From: Chaetoceros tenuissimus
Lineage: Eukaryota; Bacillariophyta; Thalassiosirophyceae; Chaetocerotales; Chaetocerotaceae
Assembly: GCA_021927905.1 (NCBI GenBank)
Contig: BLLK01000075.1
Span: forward strand, 744,001 to 808,000
DNA length: 64,000 nt
Reading direction: 5' to 3'
The notes below the pieces were generated by a model that saw only the letters and a program-made list of their open reading frames with translations, made no database searches and was not told the DNA's origin. Position numbers and translations under genes: made by a program. Positions 11,002-20,207 of this stretch are shown one piece after another (the first letter of the stretch is position 1; each line of letters begins with the position of its first letter).

Positions 11002-11319
11002 CCAAAAATATATGTAAAATAGATGTCAAAATAGTGGGAATCGATTGCAACGGAAACACTCATACCAGAAGATGAGCGGATTGAGGCCTTGTCCAAACAC
11101 ATTGAAAAAAAAAAAAAAAAAAGTAGTGATGATGACGTCGACAAGGACGTTTATTTTTTTCAACGCACCTTGTCCAAACAACTTTCGAAAAGAAAAAAAA
11201 AGTTTATGTCAATTTTAGCTAGATTATTATAATACTCTTCATTTTCACTCGGCTGTCCTACGCTTCTTTCATATGACCTCTCCACCACTCATGCGAGCCG
11301 TCTTCTCCACCAAATACAT

Positions 11320-11697
11320 TCATTCTTCACTTTCATGTTCCTGTGCACGTAAGGTATCCAACTGTTCCTCTAGCTCAATGAGTGCGTCAGCTTGTGCCAG
11401 AATCTGTGCTTCAATTTGATCAGTCCATACCTTCTGTTCTTCAATTTCTTCAGCAGGGATATGCTCATCTCTCTGCATCTTTCTAAGTTCCTTCATCGCT
11501 TCAATCTTCCGACCTTTTAAGTCGAGAAGAGTAGATTCACTTGCACGAATCTCACTCTTGAGAACAGATGCTTCCATGACGTAAGTTGAACGTGCCAATC
11601 TCTTCATCAACTCTTTATCTTCCTTACTCACTTCAATTGAGATCTTTCTTTTGGTTCCAGAAGAGTTGACAGCAGAAGGAATATTGTTCTCACTCAA
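11320..11697 (-). pseudogene. C-terminal coiled-coil part of a probable Harbinger accessory (Myb-like) protein
   Basis: The frame is open for 125 codons but has no ATG at its upstream end, which lies at the presumed deletion point. Residues about 25-120 are strongly heptad-like and charged (KEDKELMKRLARSTYVMEAS, MKELRKMQRDEHIPAEEIEE, QALIELEEQLDT-like), a typical coiled coil. In Harbinger elements the second protein has an N-terminal Myb/SANT domain and a helical tail. Only such a tail is present here. The assignment depends on position inside the element rather than on a recognised domain. Confidence 0.45.
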
Positions 11698-11698
11698 A

Positions 11699-12414
11699 GC
11701 GAACGAAAATGGTTTTGTTCCAGGAAGAATAAATACGGCCTAAATCTACAAGCAATCTGTGATTCCCGAAAGCGATTCTTAGATTTATCCATTCTTTTTG
11801 GTGGATCTTCCAGTGATCTCATTGCATTTGAATCTTCTCCAATCCGCCAAAAGCTTGAGCAGCCAGGTTTCTTAGCAGATGGTCTCTGTCTATTTGGAGA
11901 CAATGCATACGTCAACACAAAATTCATGGCTACACCATACGTGAAATCTCATAGAGGTTGGTCTGATCTTCATGATAACTACAACTTTTACCATTCACAG
12001 TTGCGTATTAATATTGAATGTGCATTCGGTATTCTCTGTCAGCGATGGGGATTCTTACGAAAACCTGCTCCAAAGAAATACAGCATCAAGAAGATCATGG
12101 CGTTCGTATCCTGTCTCTGTCGCTTGCATAACTTTCTCATTGATCAGAATCCGATGTATGGCTCTAGCATGCTTGCTCCAACACCACGAGATGCATATCA
12201 TTTAAGTTGCGAAGGTCAAGTAGATGTGTCAGAGAGACGTGATGGATATCCATTGGTACCAAATGATCTAAGTGGAGGAGGTGAGCATTTTGATGATGAT
12301 ACTCAGAGAACGAGAAGATCTACTGTGCCACGCGGCTTGGAAAATATGCTTCCACGTGAACAATTGATGATCCAAGTTAGTGATAGTGGGTTTGTTAGAC
12401 CATCAGTAACATAG
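11699..12414 (+). pseudogene. PIF/Harbinger transposase (DDE_Tnp_4 type), N-terminally truncated
   Basis: The frame reads KNKYGLNLQAICDSRKRF, then GDNAYVNTKFMATPY, then NFYHSQLRINIECAFGILCQ and RWGFLRKP. These are the three blocks of the Harbinger DDE nuclease: Asp in AICD, Asp in GDNAY and Glu in IECAFG. The first ATG in frame is at 11926, inside the domain, so the true start is missing. The N-terminal DNA-binding half is absent. A low-complexity acidic tail with TQRTRRSTVPRG ends at 12414. All catalytic acids are kept, but the protein is about half the family length. Confidence 0.88.
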
Positions 12415-12534
12415 AGTAGATGATATGGAAAGAGTGATAGTTGTAACATAAACATGCAGTTCTATGGTGCAGTCTTCTCTCTTCTTACTACCCTCCGTCC
12501 GCAGAAACGAGGATGGCCGATCGTCCTATCTACA

Positions 12535-12590
12535 TTTTTTTTTTTTCCGATGCCAGCCTCGGTGGGGAGCTGGCATCGCAAAAAAAAAAA
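12535..12590. repeat. Perfect hairpin with T-run and A-run shoulders
   Basis: CGATGCCAGC at 12548-12557 pairs with GCTGGCATCG at 12569-12578 across an 11-nt GC-rich loop. A run of T at 12535-12546 faces a run of A at 12580-12590, which lengthens the stem. It sits in the right subterminal region of the Harbinger element. It may be a tiny foldback insertion or part of the element's own end structure. Confidence 0.8.
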
Positions 12591-12682
12591 GTAAAAAAAA
12601 CATGTCATGATCAGAAAATGAATGGGTTATGAGGTGTGATTTTTTACTTTTTTTTTTTTTTTTGCTGTGTTTGGACAAGGCC

Positions 12683-14667
12683 TGAAGAAACAGAAGAAAA
12701 AACGATGAAACACCTTACGAGTATCATTTCGACGCAGTTGGTTTGTAGAAATTGAAGTTAAGAAAATGATTTAGAATAAAAAATAAAAGGTCTACATAAT
12801 GATCAAGATAGATCCGAATCAGAGTATAGGCCAGCATATGGATTACTCCGCCAAGCCAGTAGTAGTACATAAATGAAAAATTGCTTAATCATGTCTTTTA
12901 CATTTTTTTATGTTTACCATTAGTTACTATATGATTCTCCAACGAATCTATGTTGCTTATATAGATCTTCTCTACTATTGTGCAATACCTTTGTAGTAAT
13001 TTGTGCTACTCCAGCCGTGATGCGTACTAAACATTGATTCAAATACTCTAACATTGCGGCTCTAAACATTATGCGGCTAAATCTTCGTGTCCATCCTATT
13101 CAAAGATTTGAAGAAAAGAGAAACAACCAAGGAGATACGCATCCTGCTAAATCATGCTTACAGTTGAAAATAGATAATGGAATAAGACCCTTGTTCTATT
13201 CCGAACTAGCTCTTTCTTTTCCAGCCAGACATGTATTTAGAGTTGAATGATGTAGCCCAGTCTATAACTAACAGAATTTGAAAGCGCTATTGTGAAACAT
13301 CTTTAGTACATAATTGTATTATTTGATTTGAGTTTATTTGTGCTGATTATGAGTGCATCAAATGTTTATGTGTAGATATGCTCTCAAAAGTGGCGGTTGC
13401 AAAACCAGCTTTTTTTCAAAAACAAATTGACATCAATTGACACGCTAAATAAGCCTTCTGACGTGTCTGGAAACGGTTGGAATTGTTAAGGTTATCTTAC
13501 GGTTTGTGACAAATTTTGCTGCACCAAAGTCAGGTGTTATGTAATGCGCACCGCGCTTCCTTCTTTGTTCTCAGAAACAAATCTGAAATGAGGAATAGGT
13601 AATCGACTCGACTCGTTGCATATCTATCACATCAATAAACTGCATGGCTAATGTTGATATTGAAATGATAATTCAATTTACTTGTGTATTACAAAGTAGT
13701 TCTCTACAGTAGATAGCTAGTAATTAGAATTCATGCACCACTGTCATCTGTTGATCGCTCATCTTGCTTAATTTGCTTCTTTTCCCGTTTTAATCCTATG
13801 AAATGAGTGTTGAAGCAGCGGAACAATGATTCGAAATTCACCGTTACTATTCCAAGCCCCAGCACGAGCTAAAGGCACTTCGTTTTCATCTCATAATGAC
13901 GCTTGCTTTCATATGATACATCAATAAAATCAAGCTTCTTGCTTCTTTACCATCTCTACCGCTCTAGTAGGAGGAGACCATTAGCGCCACCCTGATGCTC
14001 CTCCTCTGCGAAGTCATTCTACTCATGTTGTTCTGTTACATTCTACTTATCTAGAACTTCTCTAGAACAAACTCGAAACTCAAAAACAAAGCAAAGATGG
14101 AAGGAGGTCGCCACTTATCAACGTGAGTCTGTCCAGGCGAATAATACCTTGCATCGTCTCTCTTCCACTCTTTTCTGTGTAATCTCTGCCACTCATTTTT
14201 CAGCAGCGTCAGCAGCTGTCAAACAAAGAACATTCTTTTTTGCCACCTCAGCAAATAGACTGCATACAGGATAGGATTGAGAGGAAGGAATGAGCGGACA
14301 TTCTGTAGATGTAATGGCCTATTTTTACGTGACGAGGAATTTTTGAAGTGACGAGGGCTAGACGGGGAACAACGCATGGAATATCCAAGAGCTTCCATTT
14401 TGTTGTGGACACTCATATTTCAGATTTGAAAACAAATCAAAAGTAAAATGGAAACCAGACCTCTTTGTAGATTCCTTTTGATGGTAAGTAAGGGCAGTGC
14501 CAGTAACTAGATCTTTTGATACGTGGTGAGAGTTGGGCAAGTCAAATTACACCGTTCAATTTGCTTGTTCGAGGAGTACTCCTGCTGTTCTTTAATGGAA
14601 TGAACGACTTATTGACAAAGTTACTACTTTGAGTCTCTCACATTTCTATTATTTTGCCATGGAATAG
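12683..14667. other. Intergenic stretch; upstream exon(s) of the makorin-like gene may lie here
   Basis: No long frame is present. The right arm of the outer inverted repeat is at 13505-13552. A possible short first exon for the downstream gene starts with ATG at 14098 and ends at a GTGAGT donor at 14122, but its phase does not fit the next exon directly. An intermediate exon would be needed and I could not place one. Confidence 0.4.
13505..13552. repeat. Right arm of the outer inverted repeat
   Basis: Inverse match of 10957-11001, described there. The core GCACCAAAGTCAGGTGTTAT is identical to the complement of the left arm. Confidence 0.7.
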
Positions 14668-15539
14668 GGGAAATGCAAATATGATGCTGAAACCTGCTCA
14701 TCTAGTCATTCAACTCCGGAAGGAATCTCTATCGCAGAGCTGAGAAAGACTATTCCATGCCCATTCTACAATGGCGAGAAACCAAATCGAAAATGCAGAC
14801 ATCAAGAAAGGTGTTGGTTTGCTCATTCCGATATTCCTCTATGCCTTCCTACAAGCGATCCTAATGAAAATGATCTACAATGCGGTATTTGTCTACAAAG
14901 CGTTGTCGGTAGAGGTCAGAGATTTGCCCTCTTCACTGAATGTGACCATACATTTTGCTTCTCTTGTGCAAAATCATGGCACAAAAACAAAGAAAGAAGA
15001 GAGTCAGTGTTTTCGAAGGGAGATTCTGATTTGTTCATTCGGAAGAACAACTACAAACTATTGTTTAGACATTCGTGTCCTCTTTGTCGAAAAGTTAGTT
15101 TGAATATCATTCCGTCAAAGCGCTTCTTGACTGGGGATCAAAAGGAAGCATATATTCAACATTATATCGAGGAGCGAGGAGCCCGAGTTTGCTGCAACGG
15201 CACTTTTGCATCCTGCCAATTCGGAGATGAATGCTACTATCGACATTGTAACCAAGAAGAGGAAAGTTTTACTCACGTCAATAGAAGACCTTTTCTTTCA
15301 ACCGAAATCCCTCCATACGCAACTGTTGAGGATAGTAGTACTTCGTATTCATTTTGGAATGATATAGCGTCGACAACGAGCCATTAGATACTGATTTAAG
15401 CTTGAGTGACTCTATCCCCGAAGACAATGAAGAACCGAACATTTTGAAGAGTGTTATGGATGCCCTTGCCTTTGCAAAAGCTCATGAAGATTCACCAAAT
15501 GTTGAGGAGCCGAGGAGTTTACCTTCTTGGTTGAGATAG
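14668..15539 (+). CDS. Makorin-like RING E3 ubiquitin ligase with CCCH zinc fingers; 3' end frameshifted
   Basis: The exon opens after a TAG acceptor at 14665-14667. It reads GKCKYDAETCSSSH (end of a CCCH finger), CRHQERCWFAH (second CCCH), then a RING: CGICLQSVV, CDHTFCFSCAKSWH, and after an insert CPLCRK. A CCCH-like CCNGTFASCQFGDECYYRH follows. CCCH fingers on both sides of a C3HC4 RING are the makorin layout. Makorins ubiquitinate targets and bind RNA. The first finger lacks its first Cys here, so a 5' exon is missing from this model. The main frame ends at 15387, but a 55-residue acidic tail (LSDSIPEDNEEPN to SLPSWLR) continues in another frame to 15539. There is one frameshift near 15360-15375, a real lesion or a base-call error. 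Confidence 0.75.
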
Positions 15540-16611
15540 CTTCAAAGAAGAGAAGAGTGTTGCAAATGGGATACGTACATAAGAAGATGTACTGGGGATT
15601 TAGATATATCTAGAACAATACAGCTATATTACAATGTAATAGCTTTATAATCTAACTATGAAATATGATATTATGAGCAAATTCTTCTTGTATTGCCTGC
15701 TGCCTGCTCCTCGTCAATTACTACTGGCTGCCTGCTTACTACCGATTTGCTTGACAGCAGTCAATACTATCACTACTATCTTGCTATATCTCAATTACAC
15801 TCATTGCAATAGTCATTAATGTATGAGAGATAAGGAGAATGAGAAGCTTTTGATTAATATAAAGTATTTACAGCATTTCAATGATCAGCGTTACATTTAT
15901 TTCCTTTCGGCGAATGACAGGAGAAACTCCACATGATGACGTCATATTTACTACAAATTTCGCCAAACCAATCCCGCGCAATATAACCTTCCTTACAGTA
16001 ACTTCAAATATGTTCCCATCGTCAATTTACAACATACGGCAGGGCAATGACATGAGATGAATGTTATTGTATCACTATCCTATACGCGTTGCAATAATAT
16101 TTATACTTGTTTTGATTTCAGCAATATAGTCCGTAGATTTTTTAACTTTGTATCTAATTTTTGTCTAGTTATTGATTTGATTGTAGTACATGCAAATAAT
16201 GTATGAAGGATTGGTCATCTGTTTTTCCTTGCCATCTGCATTGCTCACTTACGTGGCAGTATATTTCTTCTTCGAACAATTCCAACGACTGTTCAGGACA
16301 TATTCCCTATTTCTTAAAAGACATTGCCTATCGTCATGATTTGTAACATGAGCGAGCTCATATCAATCATCATCCTACTCATCTCGATCAAGGACTATGC
16401 AAAGAACTCAAATGTAAATAATTTTAAAGAGACGAAATATCTTTCATTCCTACTGTTTGTATTTACTTTTACATTTGCATACCTTCAAATGTTTCCTTCG
16501 AACAATTTCCTTCCGGCAATTCGGAGTATCAGTTATCTTACAGGGCAAATCATATGGAATTCCAATGCTTCAATATGTCCTTACATTCTTCATTTTATCA
16601 AAATATCAATC
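15540..16611. other. Intergenic stretch, nothing recognised
   Basis: AT-rich sequence with only short frames. I saw no RNA gene, transposon end or conserved motif. Confidence 0.6.
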
Positions 16612-17458
16612 CATTTTAACAGCAGAGTCGCGTAAGAATACCTGATTTTTGTGAGTTTTTGCTGCAAAGTGAAAATGCCAATTTCGCTTCCAATCGACGC
16701 GCAATAAAATACTAATACCTTTCTAAAAGCTCTTTTTACGCTTGTTTCAAAACTGTAATCGATGAGAGCGCGCAAGCTTTCTGAGTCGAGAAAGTACCCT
16801 CTAAAGTAGCTTACTTCGGTAACGTCACAGTTTGGTTGCAACCATATTTCTCGCCGCAAAATGAGTTGTCGATTCTGAGAAGTTACAAATATATTCTTGA
16901 AGTTATTTTGTGAATGAATATGTAATTACTTTAACCATAGAATAAAAGCAAGTATTTCTATCGAATGCATCTTTGGAGGAGTTTTCTTTGATTCTTTATC
17001 GTACGTACAGACTGTACCAACAATGGCACAATCTCCGTCATTGGTCTGTGAAATCGAGTGAATTTGAAGCCAATTTCGAATCATGAATCGACCATGTCTT
17101 CTATACCCTCAAATAGATTATTTTGCAGTCAATCTACAGCTAATGTAAATACACCAATCTTTCGAAAACTATTCAAATGAACAGTATGTAACTTGTTGGA
17201 ATCGACAACTCATTTTATGGAGAGAAATATGGTTGCGACTCAACACCAAATATTTGAAAAAGTGACAATCTCGTCTTGCGAAAAGCTAAATTTCTCGACT
17301 CAGAAAGCATGCGCGCTCTCGTCGATTACAGTTTTGAAACAAGCGTAAAAAGAGCTTTTAGAAAGGTATTACTTTTTTATTGCGCGTCGATTGGAGCCGA
17401 AATTAGATTTTCACTTTGCAGCACAAAATCGGTATTCTTACACAACTCTGCTGTTAAA
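16612..17458. repeat. Long imperfect inverted repeat, arms about 270 bp, spacer about 300 bp
   Basis: The left arm (16612-16886) and right arm (17188-17458) are reverse complements over most of their length. Both contain GATTACAGTTTTGAAACAAG (complement in the left arm), AAAAAGAGCTTTTAGAAAGG and the terminal block around ATCGACAACTCATTTT. The right arm supplies the first 60 or so codons of the downstream ORF. Transcription through both arms would give a long RNA hairpin. The arms have diverged by several per cent, so they are not a fresh duplication. Confidence 0.85.
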
Positions 17459-18655
17459 GCACTTTCATCTCCTACTTGGCACTTGAAGAGCTTGCAACTT
17501 GGAAGCGACTTCCAAGGAACTGATGTTCATGTGGATTGGCATTTCGACGCCAAACGCAACGTAGTGAATAATCATGAATTGGAGAACAACATGGCCAGCT
17601 ATGATTCTTTGTTTGCCTCCATTATTCCTCCAGTCTCGAGGGACGATGCTATTGTCCATAAGCTTACTCTGTTGATGATGGAGAAACGGAGCCAAAAGCA
17701 CTACTTCAAGTACGTACCAAAAAACAAGCTAAACGGAAAATTGTGCATGGTTGTATCAAAGGCTTTCTTCCGCATCAATGACAGACAGAATCTTTCCTTT
17801 GAGAAGATTGACTTTTACAATCCTCGTGACAGCAGTCATTTCACCATCCATGAAGTTGCTTTTGCATCCTATGGCAGTCCTGAGGAGACAATGAATGTAC
17901 CAGTTTACTTGATCAACTTGAATGAAGCTTTATTGACTCCAATCTCCTTTTCCGAGGTCAAAGCAATTAACAATGCCAAGAAGAAGCTCAAAGATGACCA
18001 CGCGAAGAAAATGGTATGGGGTGTTTGCTCTCCGTGTGCGTCGAAGAAAATTCAGTTCACGTCTAGAAGTGCAAACAACATCGTTCAAGATATGCAAAAT
18101 AAGGGACAAGTACTTGCATTCTCGCACTCGCTCTATTTTCACGATCAGTACCTTCATGAAATCTTGATTGATATGCTAGAGCTCAAGGTTGATGCATTAT
18201 TGTCATCATCTAATTCGTCCTCGCCAGCATTGGCGCTTGAGAAGAAGTTTGAGGAAGTAAAGATGTTCGTACAAGGCAATTCTTCTATCAATGCATGACC
18301 AAACACCTTTGGCCATCGCTTTACAAATAGCTACACCATGATCCCTTGTACCGATGTTTCTTACGAGGCAGCAGATGGGACTTTCTATGCTGACCTTTGG
18401 TCCAGCTTCACTTCTAACATTCAGAAAGAGAAAAGAGCATGGGAGAACAATGGACAAGTTTCTCACTTCGCGCCAATGATGTCACCTGCACGTCAGGCTC
18501 AAAAGAAGCTCGACAAGTTTGAATTCGAACATCTTCAAGATTTATCTACTGATTTTGTTGAAGATCTCTTGGAGCAATGGGAGCATGTGGGAGAAAAGCA
18601 CATTAAAAAGGAGCATAGTTGGACATATGCGAACGCAAGTAAATGGAGCAAGTAA
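17309..18655 (+). CDS. Unrecognised protein, about 330 aa, with a second in-frame ORF directly downstream
   Basis: From ATG 17309 (MRALVDYSFETS) the frame runs to 18298. After one interruption it continues in the same frame from about 18299 to 18655, with coding-like composition (WSSFTSNIQKEKRAW, LEQWEHVGEKHIKKEHSW). The two probably belong to one gene. No domain is recognised. Visible features are WGVCSPCASKK with a Cys pair, a Ser-rich linker near residue 300, and a charged helical C-terminus. The first 60 or so codons come from the right arm of the long inverted repeat, so the true original start is unclear and that part may be acquired. Frames this long by chance are unlikely in this AT-rich DNA. 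Confidence 0.5.
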
Positions 18656-18889
18656 GTTGAAAGCAAAGAGGGGAGACAAATGCTATCAACTGTTCCTATT
18701 GGGGTAATAATATTATAGGGATTGATGAAGAAATAATTTTTTTAGTAAATTTATACGAAAGTTTACAATTTTGAGCAAAATAGAAATACACAATTTTGAG
18801 TAAAGCTATAAAATCAATTGTTTATTTGTAGTGGTTATCACTTAATCCATATGAATATTGAATCACAAATGTTACGTAGATTGTAGAGA

Positions 18890-19568
18890 TGAATGGATTA
18901 TCATACTCATGATCTTCCGCAAATATGAAAAAGATTTTATCTAGTTTGATTTCACTCCCATACCAACATTCCACACAGTTTTCGTGGAAGTGAGGCTGCG
19001 TTCATCATGCTCGAACAAGTATTTGATCAAGTTCCAATATAAATACAAGCTTAAGTGAATCAAACTCTAGATATTTACGAGGAAGCATAAAAGCTCCTCC
19101 AACAACGAATAAAACACGTTTGATGCTTTCGTTTGGCATAAGTCGTGCTGTTTGATGGACTGCATAGTCATGATAATGTGGACGATGTGCATCACAGATT
19201 TGAATAGTAGAATCATCCCAAGTCCATGCACACTTTTTACTTTCTGATTTACATACGCAGTTCCCGCCTTTTCTTCATATGTACCATCATCAAACACACG
19301 AAACTGCTCATACACGAAATCGCTTGGAGATGTTACATGTCTACATTTGCTGATTGATATCACATGTTGCTGCAGAATAATATTCCTCTAGCTCTAGTCT
19401 CGTAGGACTGATCGAGGTCAGTGTATCGATCCTTCAAGACGGTATAGATTCCATGTTTCCACACATAAATCACTGGCCTTTGAATTTTCTATCGACTTTG
19501 AGAGTGCAATCTCGTTGCCTTCTTTCATAGCATCCATATACTCATGAATCATATCAAATTCCTCCATG
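18890..19568 (-). pseudogene. Spermidine-synthase-like relic
   Basis: On the minus strand, MEEFDMIHEYMDAMKEGNE (ATG at 19568) matches the start expected for this family. YEQFRVFDDGTYEEKAG follows (around 19290), and IKRVLFVVGGAFMLP (around 19120) is the eroded SAM-binding loop. Intervening stops and frame changes make it non-functional. It is the mirror-orientation counterpart of the relic at 8.5-9.5 kb and shares VFDDGTYE with it. Confidence 0.7.
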
Positions 19569-19817
19569 TTCTTTTAGACATTATTCTTTATAGCATTTCC
19601 TATACTTGTGGTGTGAATCGTACGTCAATGTTTATTGACTGTTTTGCGGTAAGACAAAGCGAAATTGAGCTGCTTGCAACGATTACTCTTGGATGCTACA
19701 TGATGTACAAACAGATAGCTAGAGAAGAATTTTGTTACCCGTAGGGAAAGTACACTTTAAAGAGCATGGAATCTATCCTCACTGATATATAGAAATATAT
19801 CATATGCCGATTGTATA

Positions 19818-20053
19818 TAAGGCTGAAATTTCCCAAAGATGATGAGCAGGGTTTGTATCAAGGCGTTTGTAATTGGCAGCGTTTGCATTTTATGAGCAGC
19901 TCTTTTATTTCTCCAGAGATGAAGAATGAATACAAGCTGCTCAAGAATACGGATCAGGCAAGAGGGCGTGCGTCCTATTAGAAATCATCAGCAAACGAAA
20001 TTGGACTATGCAATGCCGTCGGTAAACCTGGAATTATTTACAAGAAGCTATAG
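19818..20053 (+). pseudogene. Fragment of the Cys/His-cluster family seen at 9.8-10.8 kb
   Basis: Translation gives LKFPKDDEQGLYQGVCNWQR, FISPEMKNEYKLLK and KSSANEIGLCNAVGKPGIIY, colinear with the C-terminal 80 residues of the protein at 9812-10771. An in-frame stop interrupts it after RGRASY, and the CxxC part is missing. It is a dead partial copy. Confidence 0.8.
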
Positions 20054-20207
20054 CTATTTTGATTGCTCGTTGCTATAAACTTTACATTGTTTCAAATATA
20101 AATGATGATGTTCAATATAGTTATTTTGATACCTATCCTCATCTACAAAATCGAATGACTCTTGTCTGTATACTCCCACCATTGTAATACACATTCATAA
20201 TTGCAGC

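Larger units (their letters stand above)
11085..12682. mobile_element. PIF/Harbinger DNA transposon, internally deleted
   Basis: Perfect 16-bp terminal inverted repeats GGCCTTGTCCAAACAC stand at 11085-11100 and, inverted, at 12667-12682. They are flanked by a 3-bp target duplication TGA at 11082-11084 and 12683-12685. A third, inner copy of CCTTGTCCAAACA is at 11168. Inside are two truncated reading frames that point away from each other from about 11698: a transposase C-terminal half on the plus strand and a coiled-coil protein on the minus strand. Harbingers normally carry a DDE transposase and a Myb/SANT-type partner. Loss of both N-termini at one point suggests a single internal deletion. 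The copy cannot be autonomous. Confidence 0.85.

Noticed and set aside
16324-16635. 103-codon hydrophobic ORF
   Set aside because: Composition is what AT-rich random sequence gives, and its end overlaps the inverted-repeat arm.
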